From the NCBI RefSeq assembly GCF_020176955.2, contig NZ_JAIUCZ020000002.1, positions 434,001 through 498,000 of the forward strand: a DNA stretch of 64,000 nt, given 5' to 3'. How positions within the stretch are numbered: the stretch's first letter is position 1; each line of letters starts with the position of its first letter. Under the pieces are notes generated by a model. It was not told the origin of the DNA, ran no database searches, and was given only the letters and a program-made list of their open reading frames with translations. Position numbers and translations under genes: made by a program. Positions 16,266 to 25,189 of the stretch are shown here, piece by piece. Source of the stretch: Nocardia sp. alder85J (lineage in GTDB: Bacteria > Actinomycetota > Actinomycetes > Mycobacteriales > Mycobacteriaceae).

Positions 16266-17551
16266 AGCTGAGCTCCTTGCCGCCGTCGGTCGAGTCGGTG
16301 CCGCATGGCGGCGTTGATCCAGTCCCGGCCCGCCGCCGTATGGGCGAACAACGCGGGCAGCAGCCCGGCGAAGTCGTCCTGATGCCAGAAGTCCAGGCGC
16401 GGCAGACCCGGGGCCGGATCGCGCAGGGTCATCTCGTCGCGTCCGGTGAACATGCTGCGGCACAGCACAATCGGGGTTCGCACGCCGATCCGCGGCAGTG
16501 TCGCCAGCACCCGCGCCAGATCACCGGACAGCCGGTTCTCGTATCCGTCGGTGACGAGCACCACGAGCTCGGGCTCGGTGGCCAGCGCGTCGAGCAGCCC
16601 ACCGGCCAGATCGGTCGGCTCCGGCCCACCCGTCTCGAAGACGCTCAGCCGCGGGCACACCTCGGCGAGCACCAGTCGCAGCGCCGTCGCCTGCGACAGC
16701 AGCGCCCACTCCCGGTCGCCGTAGCCACGCATCGACTCGGACGTATCCGCTACCAGCGCAACATATCCCGGCATCGGCGGCAGCCCGGCCGTGACCTCGG
16801 CGACGTAGCGCCCGAGCGCCGGCCGCAGTTCCGCCTCCGGCCCGCCGCGATACAGATGCACCAGCGTGGCCGCGATGTCACCGCGATTGGTCACGGTCAC
16901 CACCTGCTCCCGCTCGCGCACCGGATCCAGCGGCGCGACACCCGCATGCGGCGTGCCGACCCCGGGTACCCCGGGCCCGTACAGCGCGGCGACCCGCGCC
17001 GCCGCCTGCCCTGGATTCGCACTGAACCGCAACAGATTCCGGCGCAGATATCCGGAATCCGTCTCGCCCTGGGCGATCCGCCGCGCGCACCCGCGCGCCG
17101 TGGCCCTGCCGAGCGCGTGCTCGAAACAGTCGACCAGGGTGGGCCGTCGCGCATCGATCAGCGTGTCCGCCTGCGGATGGTCGAGCACGAAGGTCAGCAC
17201 GGCCCGCGTGCTGTGCTTGTGATTGACCCGCAGCCGCCGCAACGCCAGCAACACGGTGAGCACCGGCCCCGGTGGCAGATCGAAAAGCACAGCCCGCGTG
17301 ACCTTGTCGAGCACCCGGCGAGTCTCCTCGCCGACCCCGGCCCGCGATGCCGACAGCGCCTGCAACAACACCCGCGCCCGCTGCTCCGGCAGCACTCCCG
17401 GTACCAGCGCCAGCAGCAGATACCCCTCCGGGTCCGCGGCGTAGGCGGCACGATGCAGTTCCGCGTCGTCCCATTCCGGCGCGCCGCCGCGCGACAACCC
17501 CAGGGGTGCCGCGTGCGTGCGGAAATGCTGAAGCAACTCGACGGTATGCAT
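16262..17551 (-). CDS. von Willebrand factor A (vWA) domain protein
   Basis: The 429-residue protein has an N-terminal alpha-helical region (about 10-215: APEWDDAELHRAAYAADPEGY, then repeated helices with RVNHKHSTRAVLTFVLDHP), broadly reminiscent of TROVE/HEAT-like scaffolds. A C-terminal vWA domain (about 255-429) follows, with an intact metal-ion site DTSES starting at Asp269 and VVLVTDGYENR further on. vWA domains bind protein partners through a metal; cytosolic ones often pair with AAA or other regulatory proteins. ATG 17551 has no ribosome site, but TACACT ends seven bases upstream, indicating a leaderless mRNA. It forms an operon with the ARPP-1-like gene and is divergent from the dynamin/HerA operon. 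Confidence 0.75.
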   Translation of the reverse strand: MHTVELLQHFRTHAAPLGLSRGGAPEWDDAELHRAAYAADPEGYLLLALVPGVLPEQRARVLLQALSASRAGVGEETRRVLDKVTRAVLFDLPPGPVLTVLLALRRLRVNHKHSTRAVLTFVLDHPQADTLIDARRPTLVDCFEHALGRATARGCARRIAQGETDSGYLRRNLLRFSANPGQAAARVAALYGPGVPGVGTPHAGVAPLDPVREREQVVTVTNRGDIAATLVHLYRGGPEAELRPALGRYVAEVTAGLPPMPGYVALVADTSESMRGYGDREWALLSQATALRLVLAEVCPRLSVFETGGPEPTDLAGGLLDALATEPELVVLVTDGYENRLSGDLARVLATLPRIGVRTPIVLCRSMFTGRDEMTLRDPAPGLPRLDFWHQDDFAGLLPALFAHTAAGRDWINAAMRHRLDRRRQGAQL

Positions 17552-17587
17552 TCCGGAAGTGTAGGGATCCGGATACCGGACGGTCCA
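17552..17587 (-). promoter_or_regulatory. Probable leaderless promoter of the vWA-ARPP operon
   Basis: On the minus strand TGGACC (17587-17582), an 18-base spacer and TACACT (17563-17558) precede the ATG at 17551 by exactly the distance expected if transcription starts at the A of ATG. Confidence 0.45.
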
Positions 17588-17880
17588 CTGATTTAGCTGC
17601 TGCCCAACCCCTTTCGCTGATTCCGAACGGACATGCCGGTGCGTCGCCCGGACCCGTCGCCGGATCGCGCCGGGCTCCGAGTGATGACTCTTTCGGCGCG
17701 ATCCCGGGCGCTTGATTCGTTTTGTCACGCTCGACTCGAAAGTAATTGCGGGGCAGTAGGTTTAATTTGCCTCGTGTTATGCTGTGCGGGAAGGCGCGTA
17801 GGTGCTGCGCATGGGTCGGGGCGAATTCATGACGTCAAGGGCATCTGTTCGTGGTGCCGTCCGAGTAGCTGGTGGTTGCG
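17588..17880. promoter_or_regulatory. Divergent intergenic region with an AT-rich patch
   Basis: No credible gene is seen. The stretch 17730-17785 is conspicuously AT-rich for this genome. TATGCT (17778-17783) could be a -10 for the sigma-like gene, giving a leader of about 90 bases, but no convincing sigma-A -35 stands 17 bases before it. An alternative sigma factor, perhaps the one encoded just downstream, may be used. Confidence 0.35.
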
Positions 17881-18642
17881 GTGAGCGAGACGAATTCCAC
17901 TGCGGCAGAACAATTCGAGGATGCGTGGCGCCGGGCGGAGCGCACGGTTCGCGCCTACTGTGTCTGGGCCGCCGACACCGGCGAGGCCGCCGACGAACTC
18001 CTGCAGCGCACGATGATCGCGGCATGGCGTGGTTACGCCGGTTTCCGCGGGGAGTCGGCGTTCGCCACGTGGGTGGTGCGGATCGGCGAGCGGGAGGCGC
18101 TGCGGATGCAGGCCGAGTTCGAGCGGCGCCGCAGGCACGAGGTGCCGATGCAGCCCGAGTGGGATGTTCCGGGAGCGCCGCGGGAACCACCGCCGGAGTC
18201 GGGGCAGTGGCTGCCGGCGGCCGTCGGCCGGGCCGCGGGCCTCGGCGTGCTGACCGCGATCGAACACCGAATCATACTGGCGCGCTTGGCCGATGGTGAT
18301 TCCTCCTGGAAGGACTTGGCCCCGCGGTTCGGCCTGTCCCCGGCGGCGTGTGCGGTGGTGCACTGCCGGGCGATACCCAAACTGCGAGTCTTTCTGTTCC
18401 AGCACTGTCGGTCCGCCCTGGGCGGTCCCGCGGTGATCGCCGACGCCTACCGGCGGGCCTGCGCCGATCCGGCCGAACCGCTGTCCGGCGCCGAACGGGC
18501 GGCGTTCGAGTTCGTCGTGCTGGCCGGCCGCACGGACTACCGGCGGCGCGGCTGGCAGGCACACCTGCGGCGGGCCTGCACCCTCGTCGCCGTCCACCTG
18601 CGTGGCGACGTCGACGACCGAGACCGCGAGGCGGACTCGTAA
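17881..18642 (+). CDS. ECF-sigma-like transcription factor
   Basis: The 253-residue protein has a sigma region-2-like part: EQFEDAWRRAERTVRAYCVW, GEAADELLQRTMIAAWRGY, then SAFATWVVRIGEREALRMQ (about 8-75). It has a region-4-like helix-turn-helix: LTAIEHRIILARLADGDSSWKDLAPRFGLSPAACAVVHCRAIPKLR in pieces over about 122-167. A further helical extension of about 80 residues follows, longer than in minimal ECF factors. GTG 17881 is preferred because GGTGG lies five bases upstream; GTG 17872 is also possible. No anti-sigma gene is adjacent. It lies 68 bases before the peptidase gene and probably drives the downstream operon. Confidence 0.65.
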   Translation: MSETNSTAAEQFEDAWRRAERTVRAYCVWAADTGEAADELLQRTMIAAWRGYAGFRGESAFATWVVRIGEREALRMQAEFERRRRHEVPMQPEWDVPGAPREPPPESGQWLPAAVGRAAGLGVLTAIEHRIILARLADGDSSWKDLAPRFGLSPAACAVVHCRAIPKLRVFLFQHCRSALGGPAVIADAYRRACADPAEPLSGAERAAFEFVVLAGRTDYRRRGWQAHLRRACTLVAVHLRGDVDDRDREADS

Positions 18643-18710
18643 CTCTGCAATGAATCGGGGACCGGCCGCCTCCATACAGGTGTAGCGCGCCGGAAAAGGA
18701 GTACCACGCC

Positions 18711-19418
18711 ATGAATTTCACCAGTGCCGGATGGCCGGGTGGCGACGTGCCACCGGATCCGGGTCAGCCCGGGCCGGAGGCCGTGAACGAGGTTCCGACG
18801 TCCACCGATGTGCTGCCGGACGGACGGACCGCGATCGTCTTCGGCGACGTGACCGGGGACGCCAAGTTCAATCATCAGCAGGGGGACAACACCTACGGCT
18901 TCCAGGGCACCTGCGGGCTGTGTTCCTGCGAGGACGTCATCGCCCAGTTCGGTGGCGATGTCACCGAGGCGCAGATCGTCGATCACGCAGTGGCAAAAGG
19001 GGAATGCGACGTCTCCGGCAACCCGGAGGCCGCGGGCGGCACCACGCTCGGTGATCAGGCGGCCGTCCTGGCCGACTACGGGATTCCCGCTCATGCCGAG
19101 CAGCAGCAGTCGTTCGAGGATCTGGCGGCCGAGGTACAGCAGGGCCACGGCGTGATCATCGAGGCCAACGCCGGATACCTCTGGCACGACGGCCGCTACG
19201 TCGAGAACGGCCAGGACAACCACGCGGTGACCGTCACCGGCGTGGCGCGCGATCCGGAAACCGGTGCGATCCAAGGCTTTTACATCAACGACAGCGGTAC
19301 GGGCAAGTCCGGCGAATTCGTCGACTCGGCCACCATGACCAAGGCGTGGCTGAACACCGGTGGCCAGGCCCTGGTCACCGATCTGGTCCGTGGCGACTCC
19401 GCGACCACCGCTGCGTGA
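18711..19418 (+). CDS. Papain/C39-like cysteine peptidase domain protein
   Basis: The 235-residue protein has no signal peptide. The first 40 residues are Pro/Gly-rich. The rest looks like a C39-type papain-fold domain: YGFQGTCGLCSCEDVIAQFGG places a candidate nucleophile at Cys68 with Gln65 nearby as possible oxyanion residue; a small-residue helix and GTTLGDQAAVLADYGI follow; NHAVTVTGV supplies His171; and YINDSG supplies Asn193/Asp194. Such domains cleave double-glycine leaders or other proteins. AAAAGGAG precedes the ATG. It is the first gene after the sigma-like gene and sits 20 bases from the next. No leader-peptide substrate gene or transporter is nearby, so it may process a partner in this operon or serve as an effector. 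Confidence 0.6.
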   Translation: MNFTSAGWPGGDVPPDPGQPGPEAVNEVPTSTDVLPDGRTAIVFGDVTGDAKFNHQQGDNTYGFQGTCGLCSCEDVIAQFGGDVTEAQIVDHAVAKGECDVSGNPEAAGGTTLGDQAAVLADYGIPAHAEQQQSFEDLAAEVQQGHGVIIEANAGYLWHDGRYVENGQDNHAVTVTGVARDPETGAIQGFYINDSGTGKSGEFVDSATMTKAWLNTGGQALVTDLVRGDSATTAA

Positions 19419-19438
19419 ATCGATCTCCAGGAGAAGTG

Positions 19439-19972
19439 ATGACATTCGGCAAGACCGTCACCGCGCCCTACCGGCAACTACGCGACGACTTCGCGCAGCA
19501 TCCGGTCCGGCGGGCAGCCGTCCCGGTCGAGCACTCGATCTCGGTGCCGCTGCCCACGTTCCGGTGGCAGCTACCCGGCATGGCCGGATTCGCGAGCGCC
19601 GCGGTGCGCCGGCCGGGCCGGCCGCTGGCGCTGGCCACACCCGACCGGTGGTGGGCACTGGATCCGTACACCGGCAAACTGATCGTCTACGCCTCGACCG
19701 GCGTGCTGGACTTCGGCGCACCCGTCACCGACGACCTGGTGGTCGTCGATCGCGCGAACTGGGACATCACGGCCGTCGAGGAGGACCAGCGGATCCTCGA
19801 CGAACTGATGGATCGAGCGCTGACTCCGTTCCTGGAGCACCGGGCAGGCGACCCGATGCTGTGCGCGGATCTGTCGGAAGTGTTGACGCTCAACGTCACT
19901 GCCGCCGTGCTGCCGTGGTATCGAGCGCTGGCACCCGACTTCTTCGGCTGGCTCGAAGGCGGGCCGCGATGA
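19439..19972 (+). CDS. Conserved unknown protein in the dynamin/HerA operon
   Basis: I do not recognise the family of this 177-residue protein. ATG 19439 follows AGGAGAAG. The N-terminus is basic (FGKTVTAPYRQLRDDFAQHPVRR). The middle has the Trp-rich segment TPDRWWALDPYTGKLIVYAS, then FGAPVTDDLVVVDRANWDITAVEEDQ, alternating strands and acidic turns. The C-terminal part is helical with WYRALAPDFFGWLEGGPR. No membrane helix, metal site or nucleotide motif is visible. The stop overlaps the ATG of the next gene (ATGA), so it is made in fixed ratio with the dynamin-like protein and is likely its partner or adaptor. Confidence 0.6.
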   Translation: MTFGKTVTAPYRQLRDDFAQHPVRRAAVPVEHSISVPLPTFRWQLPGMAGFASAAVRRPGRPLALATPDRWWALDPYTGKLIVYASTGVLDFGAPVTDDLVVVDRANWDITAVEEDQRILDELMDRALTPFLEHRAGDPMLCADLSEVLTLNVTAAVLPWYRALAPDFFGWLEGGPR

Positions 19973-21531
19973 CCGTCCGAACCACCGGCGGCGATCGGCC
20001 GGCATCCGCCGCCGCGCAGCGGATCGCGGAACTCTCGGCGGACCACGGGCTCTCCCGCACAGCGGATTTCGTCGCGGCGATACCGGATGCCGACGATCGC
20101 GGCATCCTGCTGCTGAACGCCGTCGACATCGACGCCGAGCCGCTCGCGCGGTGGCTGACATCACGCGGCACCGCCGCGCCGGTCCGCCGCGCGACGCTGC
20201 TGTCCGCGGGCGCCGATCCGGCCGGGATCCACAATGCCAATCGTGTGGTCGTCGCGTTGTCCTGCGGTGAACTGCTCTCGCAGAGCATCGTCGACGCCGT
20301 CTCCGACGTCCTGGCCCGGCCCGCGGGCACCTTCGTCGTCGTGCTCTGCGGCGCGGAAACCCTCACCGGCCCCGACGAATTCGACATCGTGCGGCGCGCG
20401 GTCTGGCAGGTCCTGCTGGGTGGTCCCGGGATCGATTGGCGCGGACAGGATCTGGCCGCACACGGCTGCCTGCTGTGGAGTTCGGACGTCCCGTACGCCG
20501 CCCTGCGCGAAACCATCACCGCCGATATGGACAGACTGACCCGATGGTCGGTGGACGGCCCGCCCGCGGGGGACCCGCTCGGCGCGGCGCGGTTGTCGTA
20601 TGCGATCACGCTCGCCGAAACCGAAGCCGCCGAACATGTGCTGGCGCGGGATCGCGGCGCCATGTCACCGGTGGACACCGCGCGGGTACAGGCCCGGCGC
20701 GCCGGTGATCGCCTGCGCGATCGCCTGACCGGTGATCTCGCCGTGCTCGCCCGGCAACTGGACGCCACCCTCGACACCTTCGAACGGGATCTGCTCGCCG
20801 AGGTGATCGATCGGGTCGGCGCCGGGGACGCGCCGGTGAGCGGCCCGGCGCTGCGACAGTGGACGTCGGAGTATCTGGCCGATGCCGTGCGGACCTGGCA
20901 GCGGCAGGCCACCGACCTCGTGGCCGCCCGCATGCAGCGGACCGAGCAGGAGACCAGAGCGCTGCTCGACGGTGTCGACTGGCCCGCGATCAACGCCGCG
21001 CTGGGACGGGAGCGGACCGAGCGCTATCCCGCGGTGCTGCTCACCCACTTGCGGCGGTTCTCCACTCCCACGGTCGGCACGCCGATCGATCCGCTTGCGC
21101 CGCAACCGGATTCCAGCCCCTGGCCGCCGGTTCTGCGCAGTGCCGGCTACGGCGGTGTCGCCGCGATCCTCGGCTCGCTCGTGCTGGCGCCGATCGTCGG
21201 GGTGCCGTTGTTCGGCGGGGCACTCGTGGTCACCGCGGCGAGTGCCACCGGCGGGGTGCTCGCCGGTCTGCGGGTCAGCCACGTCCGTGACCGGCGAGGC
21301 GCTGTCGAGTACGTCCGGCAAGGTGTCACGGCCGTGATCGACCGGCTGCGCACCGACCTTCGGGCACATCGGAACACGACGGACCCGATCCTCCCGGCCC
21401 GGATCGTCGACGAATTCGTCGCACTCGATTCCGCGCTGACCGCCGCCGTCTCCGAGGCCACCCACAGCGGCCCGGATCCGGCCTTGATGGCCGAATTGTC
21501 CGCACTCCGCGCCGCCTCGACCATGTCCTAG
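19969..21531 (+). CDS. Dynamin-like protein with degenerate GTPase domain
   Basis: The 520-residue protein resembles its two downstream neighbours in overall plan but lacks the P-loop. The N-terminal 170 residues look like a worn G domain: VVVALSCGELLSQSIVDAV and GTFVVVLCGAETLTGPDEFD where G3/G4 strands would be, with no GxxxxGKS. A long helical stalk follows (about 205-375: ARRAGDRLRDRLTGDLAVLARQLDATLDTFERDLL). A hydrophobic hairpin (about 385-430, SAGYGGVAAILGSLVLAPIVGVPLFGG) then acts as membrane insertion, and a helical end closes the protein. I infer a non-hydrolysing partner for the active GTPases, as occurs in other paired bacterial dynamins. It is four-base coupled to the gene before, and 23 bases from the next. 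Confidence 0.6.
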   Translation: MTVRTTGGDRPASAAAQRIAELSADHGLSRTADFVAAIPDADDRGILLLNAVDIDAEPLARWLTSRGTAAPVRRATLLSAGADPAGIHNANRVVVALSCGELLSQSIVDAVSDVLARPAGTFVVVLCGAETLTGPDEFDIVRRAVWQVLLGGPGIDWRGQDLAAHGCLLWSSDVPYAALRETITADMDRLTRWSVDGPPAGDPLGAARLSYAITLAETEAAEHVLARDRGAMSPVDTARVQARRAGDRLRDRLTGDLAVLARQLDATLDTFERDLLAEVIDRVGAGDAPVSGPALRQWTSEYLADAVRTWQRQATDLVAARMQRTEQETRALLDGVDWPAINAALGRERTERYPAVLLTHLRRFSTPTVGTPIDPLAPQPDSSPWPPVLRSAGYGGVAAILGSLVLAPIVGVPLFGGALVVTAASATGGVLAGLRVSHVRDRRGAVEYVRQGVTAVIDRLRTDLRAHRNTTDPILPARIVDEFVALDSALTAAVSEATHSGPDPALMAELSALRAASTMS

Positions 21532-21554
21532 TCGCACCGAAGGAAGAATCCGAT

Positions 21555-23597
21555 ATGTCTACCCCCGCAACCGAATCACTGGCGGACAAGCTTTCGCGCC
21601 GTGGACAGGAGGCGAAACAGTCGGCATTGACCGCGATCGAAGGCCTGACACAGATCGCGGAGCGGCTCGAAATGTCGATGACCGTGGACGATCTCGCGCA
21701 CATCCACGGCAATCTGGGTTCCCACCAATTCAAGATCCTGGTGATGGGCCGATTCAAGAACGGGAAATCCACGTTGCTCAACGCGATCCTCGGCGGCACG
21801 TCCAGCCCGGTGGATCTGGGCGGACAGGCCGGGCCGATGGTGGTCGACGACCTGCCCGCGACCGCGATTCTCACCTGCGTCCGTTACGCGCCCACCCCCA
21901 AGGTCATCGCCTACGACTTCGACAACAACCCGGAGGAATGGTCGCTCGAGCGCTACATGCGCGAATCCACCCAGGAGGCCGACCCGGACGAGACCCGTAG
22001 GAAGTTCGAGCGCATCCAGGTGTTCGAGCTGCACTACCCCGCCGAACTGTGCAAGGCCGGGGTGATGGTGTACGACTCCCCGGGACTGGACGACCACCCG
22101 GAACGGACGGTGATCACCCGGCAGGCGGCGCGGGAGTGCGATGCGGCGATCGTGGTCTACCGCTCCGACACGCTGATGGGCCAAGGCGAGATGCAGGACG
22201 CGAGCGAGGTGCTCAGTGACGGCGCGACGCTGTTCAGCGTGATCAACCTGTGGGACGGCCGGACGGTGGACGATCGGCTGCTGCGCTTCGTCTGGTCGCG
22301 GTCCGCGGGGGCGGAAGGCATTCCGTACGCCGGGCCACAGGGTCTCACCGATCGGCGTTTCTTCTTCATCGACGGCCGGCGTGCCAGCAACAGCCGCTAC
22401 GGCCGGTCTCCGGGCGATCCGGACGGGATCCGGCTGTCGGGGATGGCGGCGTTCGAGGAACGGCTGTTCGACTTCCTCGCCCACGATCGCGCTCAGGTCC
22501 ACGTCGCCAAGTTCGCCCGGCAGGCCTATCTGTGCAGCGACACCGTCGAGAAGCATGTGGCACAGCGCAGGCAGGCCGCCCAGATGGACAGGGAGAGCCT
22601 GAACATCGCGTTCCAGGAGATCCAGCCGCAATTGGCGGCCATCCGGACCCGACCGGTCGACCTCGCCCGGACGCTGGAGAAATTCACCGCCGACGGGATC
22701 GCCGTGGTCGTCGCCGGCTTCCAGCAGGCGATCGCCGACATCCGCCGCGATCTGCCCCAGGAATTGGCCGGCTACGAGCTCGGTTCCCGGTTCGGCGCGG
22801 TCGATCTGCTGAAACAGAAGAAGTTGCAGAGGCAGGCGGGGGAGTTCGTCGAGAAGTTCGTCACCGATCGGATCGAGGCCTGGGGACGAACGGAGGTGTC
22901 GCGGGTGCTGGAGCCGCTGCTGGAACGTCTGTATCTCGAACTGGAACGGGAGGTCGGGGAGATCGAGCAGGATTTCAGCCGGCTGCACCAGCATCTGACG
23001 GGGTGGCAGGTCGATCCGATCGTCGCGGGCAAGGTGGCCACCGTGAGCATGTTCGAGCGGGTGGTCGCCTCCGCGACCGGCCTGTTCCTCGGCGACCTCA
23101 GCGCCGCCTTCACCGGGGGCGCGGGCGGGTGGCGCGGCGCGGCCGGCGGGATCGCGGGCGCGTTCGGTTCGGCATTCGTGCTCGGATTGATGGGTATCGC
23201 GGCCACCTCGATCGTCGCCCTGCCGATCACGTTGATCGCGGCGGCGGCCGTGGGTCTGGGGGCCGGTAGCCTCGGCTTCGTCGATCGGCTCAAGAAAGCG
23301 GTCGTGAAGGAGTGCGATCCGCAGATCGCCCAGCTGGGCGAGCGCGGACTGCCCGCGATCGAAGCGAAGGTGTCCGCGGGCTTCCAGGCGATCGCGGTCA
23401 CGATCACCGACGAGGTCGCCGCCCTGATCGAACAAGAGGAACGCAACATCACCCTGATGGTCGAGGAGAATCAGCGCGATCGGAGCGAGCGCGATCGGAT
23501 CCTGGCCGATCTGGCGCAGACTGCCGTGACCGTTGCCGAATATCGGCTGGCGCTGAAGGAGGCGACCACCATCGCGCGTCAGGTGACAGGTGCATGA
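21555..23597 (+). CDS. Dynamin-family GTPase 1
   Basis: The 680-residue protein has G1 GRFKNGKS (65-72), a G2 Thr in LPATAILT (about 103), and G3 DSPGLDD (174-180). Its G4-like element is NLWD (231-234), lacking the usual Lys of NKxD. A long stalk of helices lies over about 300-490 (YLELEREVGEIEQDFSRLHQHL). A strongly hydrophobic two-helix segment follows at about 498-575, and a coiled-coil tail (about 600-665) ends the protein. This is the bacterial dynamin-like plan: GTP-driven self-assembly on, and remodelling of, the membrane. A ribosome site AAGGAAG lies nine bases before the ATG. It overlaps the second GTPase gene by four bases, so the two probably form hetero-oligomers. Confidence 0.82.
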   Translation: MSTPATESLADKLSRRGQEAKQSALTAIEGLTQIAERLEMSMTVDDLAHIHGNLGSHQFKILVMGRFKNGKSTLLNAILGGTSSPVDLGGQAGPMVVDDLPATAILTCVRYAPTPKVIAYDFDNNPEEWSLERYMRESTQEADPDETRRKFERIQVFELHYPAELCKAGVMVYDSPGLDDHPERTVITRQAARECDAAIVVYRSDTLMGQGEMQDASEVLSDGATLFSVINLWDGRTVDDRLLRFVWSRSAGAEGIPYAGPQGLTDRRFFFIDGRRASNSRYGRSPGDPDGIRLSGMAAFEERLFDFLAHDRAQVHVAKFARQAYLCSDTVEKHVAQRRQAAQMDRESLNIAFQEIQPQLAAIRTRPVDLARTLEKFTADGIAVVVAGFQQAIADIRRDLPQELAGYELGSRFGAVDLLKQKKLQRQAGEFVEKFVTDRIEAWGRTEVSRVLEPLLERLYLELEREVGEIEQDFSRLHQHLTGWQVDPIVAGKVATVSMFERVVASATGLFLGDLSAAFTGGAGGWRGAAGGIAGAFGSAFVLGLMGIAATSIVALPITLIAAAAVGLGAGSLGFVDRLKKAVVKECDPQIAQLGERGLPAIEAKVSAGFQAIAVTITDEVAALIEQEERNITLMVEENQRDRSERDRILADLAQTAVTVAEYRLALKEATTIARQVTGA

Positions 23598-25189
23598 CCA
23601 CGGCACTGTGCACCGATCCGAGCCCGGTGGACGCGCTCCGCCCCGACGGCCCGCACTTCGCCCCGTTGTTGCGCGCCGTCACCGACCGATCCGTCGCCGA
23701 CGAGGTGGCCGGTGAGTTGGCGGCCATCTGCGCGGCGCTGTACGCCGAGCCGGTCCGGATCGTGTTCGCGGGCCATTTCAGTTGCGGTAAATCGACCCTG
23801 ATCAACGCGCTCATCGGGCGGCCGCTGCTGCCCACCGGCGATCTGCCCGAGACCGGCGTGCCGTGTCTGGTGCGCCGCGGCGCCGTCGACCGGGTCGAGA
23901 TGATCGCCGCCGACGACGCGACCGCCGAATTGCCGTTCGGGGCCGACGCCGTCAGCAGCCGGGTCCGGTTGATCGGCGACGACGGCAACGAGCGCGCGGA
24001 GGTGAGTGCGACCGCCGAGATGGTGATCGAGCTGAGCGACGGTCATCCGCCCGAGGGGGTGTGGTGGATCGATTCGCCCGGTATCGACGACACGGCCGCC
24101 ATGACCGAACGCACTCGAGCGGCCACGGCGGACGCCGACATTCTGGTGTGGGTGGTCAACTCCCGACAGCCGTTCGCCGAGACCGAGCAGGAATTCGTCG
24201 GCGAATACATCGCCGGTCACGGACCGGCCGGTGTGCTGTTCGTGGTCAATGCGTTTCTGGCCGAGGACACGCCGGACCGCTGGGCCGCGTTTCTGGCGGA
24301 CCGCGCGCCCTATATGCGGGACCGGATCGCCGAGCCCGGACTCACCTGCCCACTGCCACCACGGGTCGTCGTGGTCTCCGCCCGTGGAATGACCACGGCC
24401 GGTGCGGGATTCGGCGGACCACAGCTGCGGCTCGGCCTCGCGGCCGCGTTGGCCGGGGTCACCCCGGCCCGCTTGCATCGGGCGGCCCACCGGCTGCGGC
24501 GCCTGGCCGATCGCGTCGGCGCGTGCGCCGGGCGGGAACGGGAACGGACCCGGCGCCTGATCGAGGCCCACGCCGACCGGATCCGGACCCTCGAACAGCG
24601 GCGAGAAGACTACCGGCGCACCGTGTTCACTGCGGCGAGCGCGCTCTACGCCGCTCGGCTGGCCGATATCGACCACGAGATATCGAACGTGCGCCGGTGG
24701 GCCGCCCATCATCCGTTGCGGTACGACAACAGCTACGGGTGGGCGATCACCGCGGCCCTCACGGCTCTGACCGCGCAACTCGCCGACGCGATCGTCGCGG
24801 CCGCGGCCGAATGCGCGCGGGCCCGCGAGCTGCCGCCGGTCACCGCGGACACCGCTCGGGCGCTGCACGATCTGCTGCGGCCGGGGCCGCAGACGATTGT
24901 GGTGCCCTACTCGGCGAGCGGCATCACGGCGTGGTCGACCGGGAATCCGGCCGCAGATCGGGCGGTCGCGGTCGCGAACATCGATGCGGCCCACGCACGG
25001 ATCCGGAACGCCTTGTGGGACCGCCGGCCGTATGCCCTCGACCTGGTCCTCCACCCGGTGCTGCCGATCCCGCCGGCACCCGGCGACGAGCAGCCGCGTG
25101 CGCTGGCGAACCTGCGCCGCGCCTTGGACGATCTCGCCGCGACGCTCGCCGCGGCGGCGGAAATCGCTGTGGCGGAGGTGGTTTCGTGA
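23594..25189 (+). CDS. Dynamin-family GTPase 2
   Basis: The 531-residue protein has G1 GHFSCGKS (60-67), Thr in ETGVPCL as G2 candidate, G3 DSPGIDD starting at Asp160, and VVNA where NKxD is expected (about 217-220), so guanine specificity is again atypical. About 300-440 is a charged helical stalk: RERERTRRLIEAHADRIRTL, then SNVRRWAAHHPLRYDN. There is no clear membrane hairpin, unlike GTPase 1, so membrane contact may come from its partners. Both ends overlap neighbours by four bases (ATGA before, GTGA after), the tightest coupling in the operon. Confidence 0.78.
   Translation: MTTALCTDPSPVDALRPDGPHFAPLLRAVTDRSVADEVAGELAAICAALYAEPVRIVFAGHFSCGKSTLINALIGRPLLPTGDLPETGVPCLVRRGAVDRVEMIAADDATAELPFGADAVSSRVRLIGDDGNERAEVSATAEMVIELSDGHPPEGVWWIDSPGIDDTAAMTERTRAATADADILVWVVNSRQPFAETEQEFVGEYIAGHGPAGVLFVVNAFLAEDTPDRWAAFLADRAPYMRDRIAEPGLTCPLPPRVVVVSARGMTTAGAGFGGPQLRLGLAAALAGVTPARLHRAAHRLRRLADRVGACAGRERERTRRLIEAHADRIRTLEQRREDYRRTVFTAASALYAARLADIDHEISNVRRWAAHHPLRYDNSYGWAITAALTALTAQLADAIVAAAAECARARELPPVTADTARALHDLLRPGPQTIVVPYSASGITAWSTGNPAADRAVAVANIDAAHARIRNALWDRRPYALDLVLHPVLPIPPAPGDEQPRALANLRRALDDLAATLAAAAEIAVAEVVS

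Noticed and set aside
21576..23606. 676-codon open frame on the minus strand opposite dynamin GTPase 1
   Set aside because: It mirrors the codon bias of the plus-strand gene, has a Leu/Arg/Gly/Asp-rich composition without motifs, and the plus strand carries clear G1 and G3 motifs.
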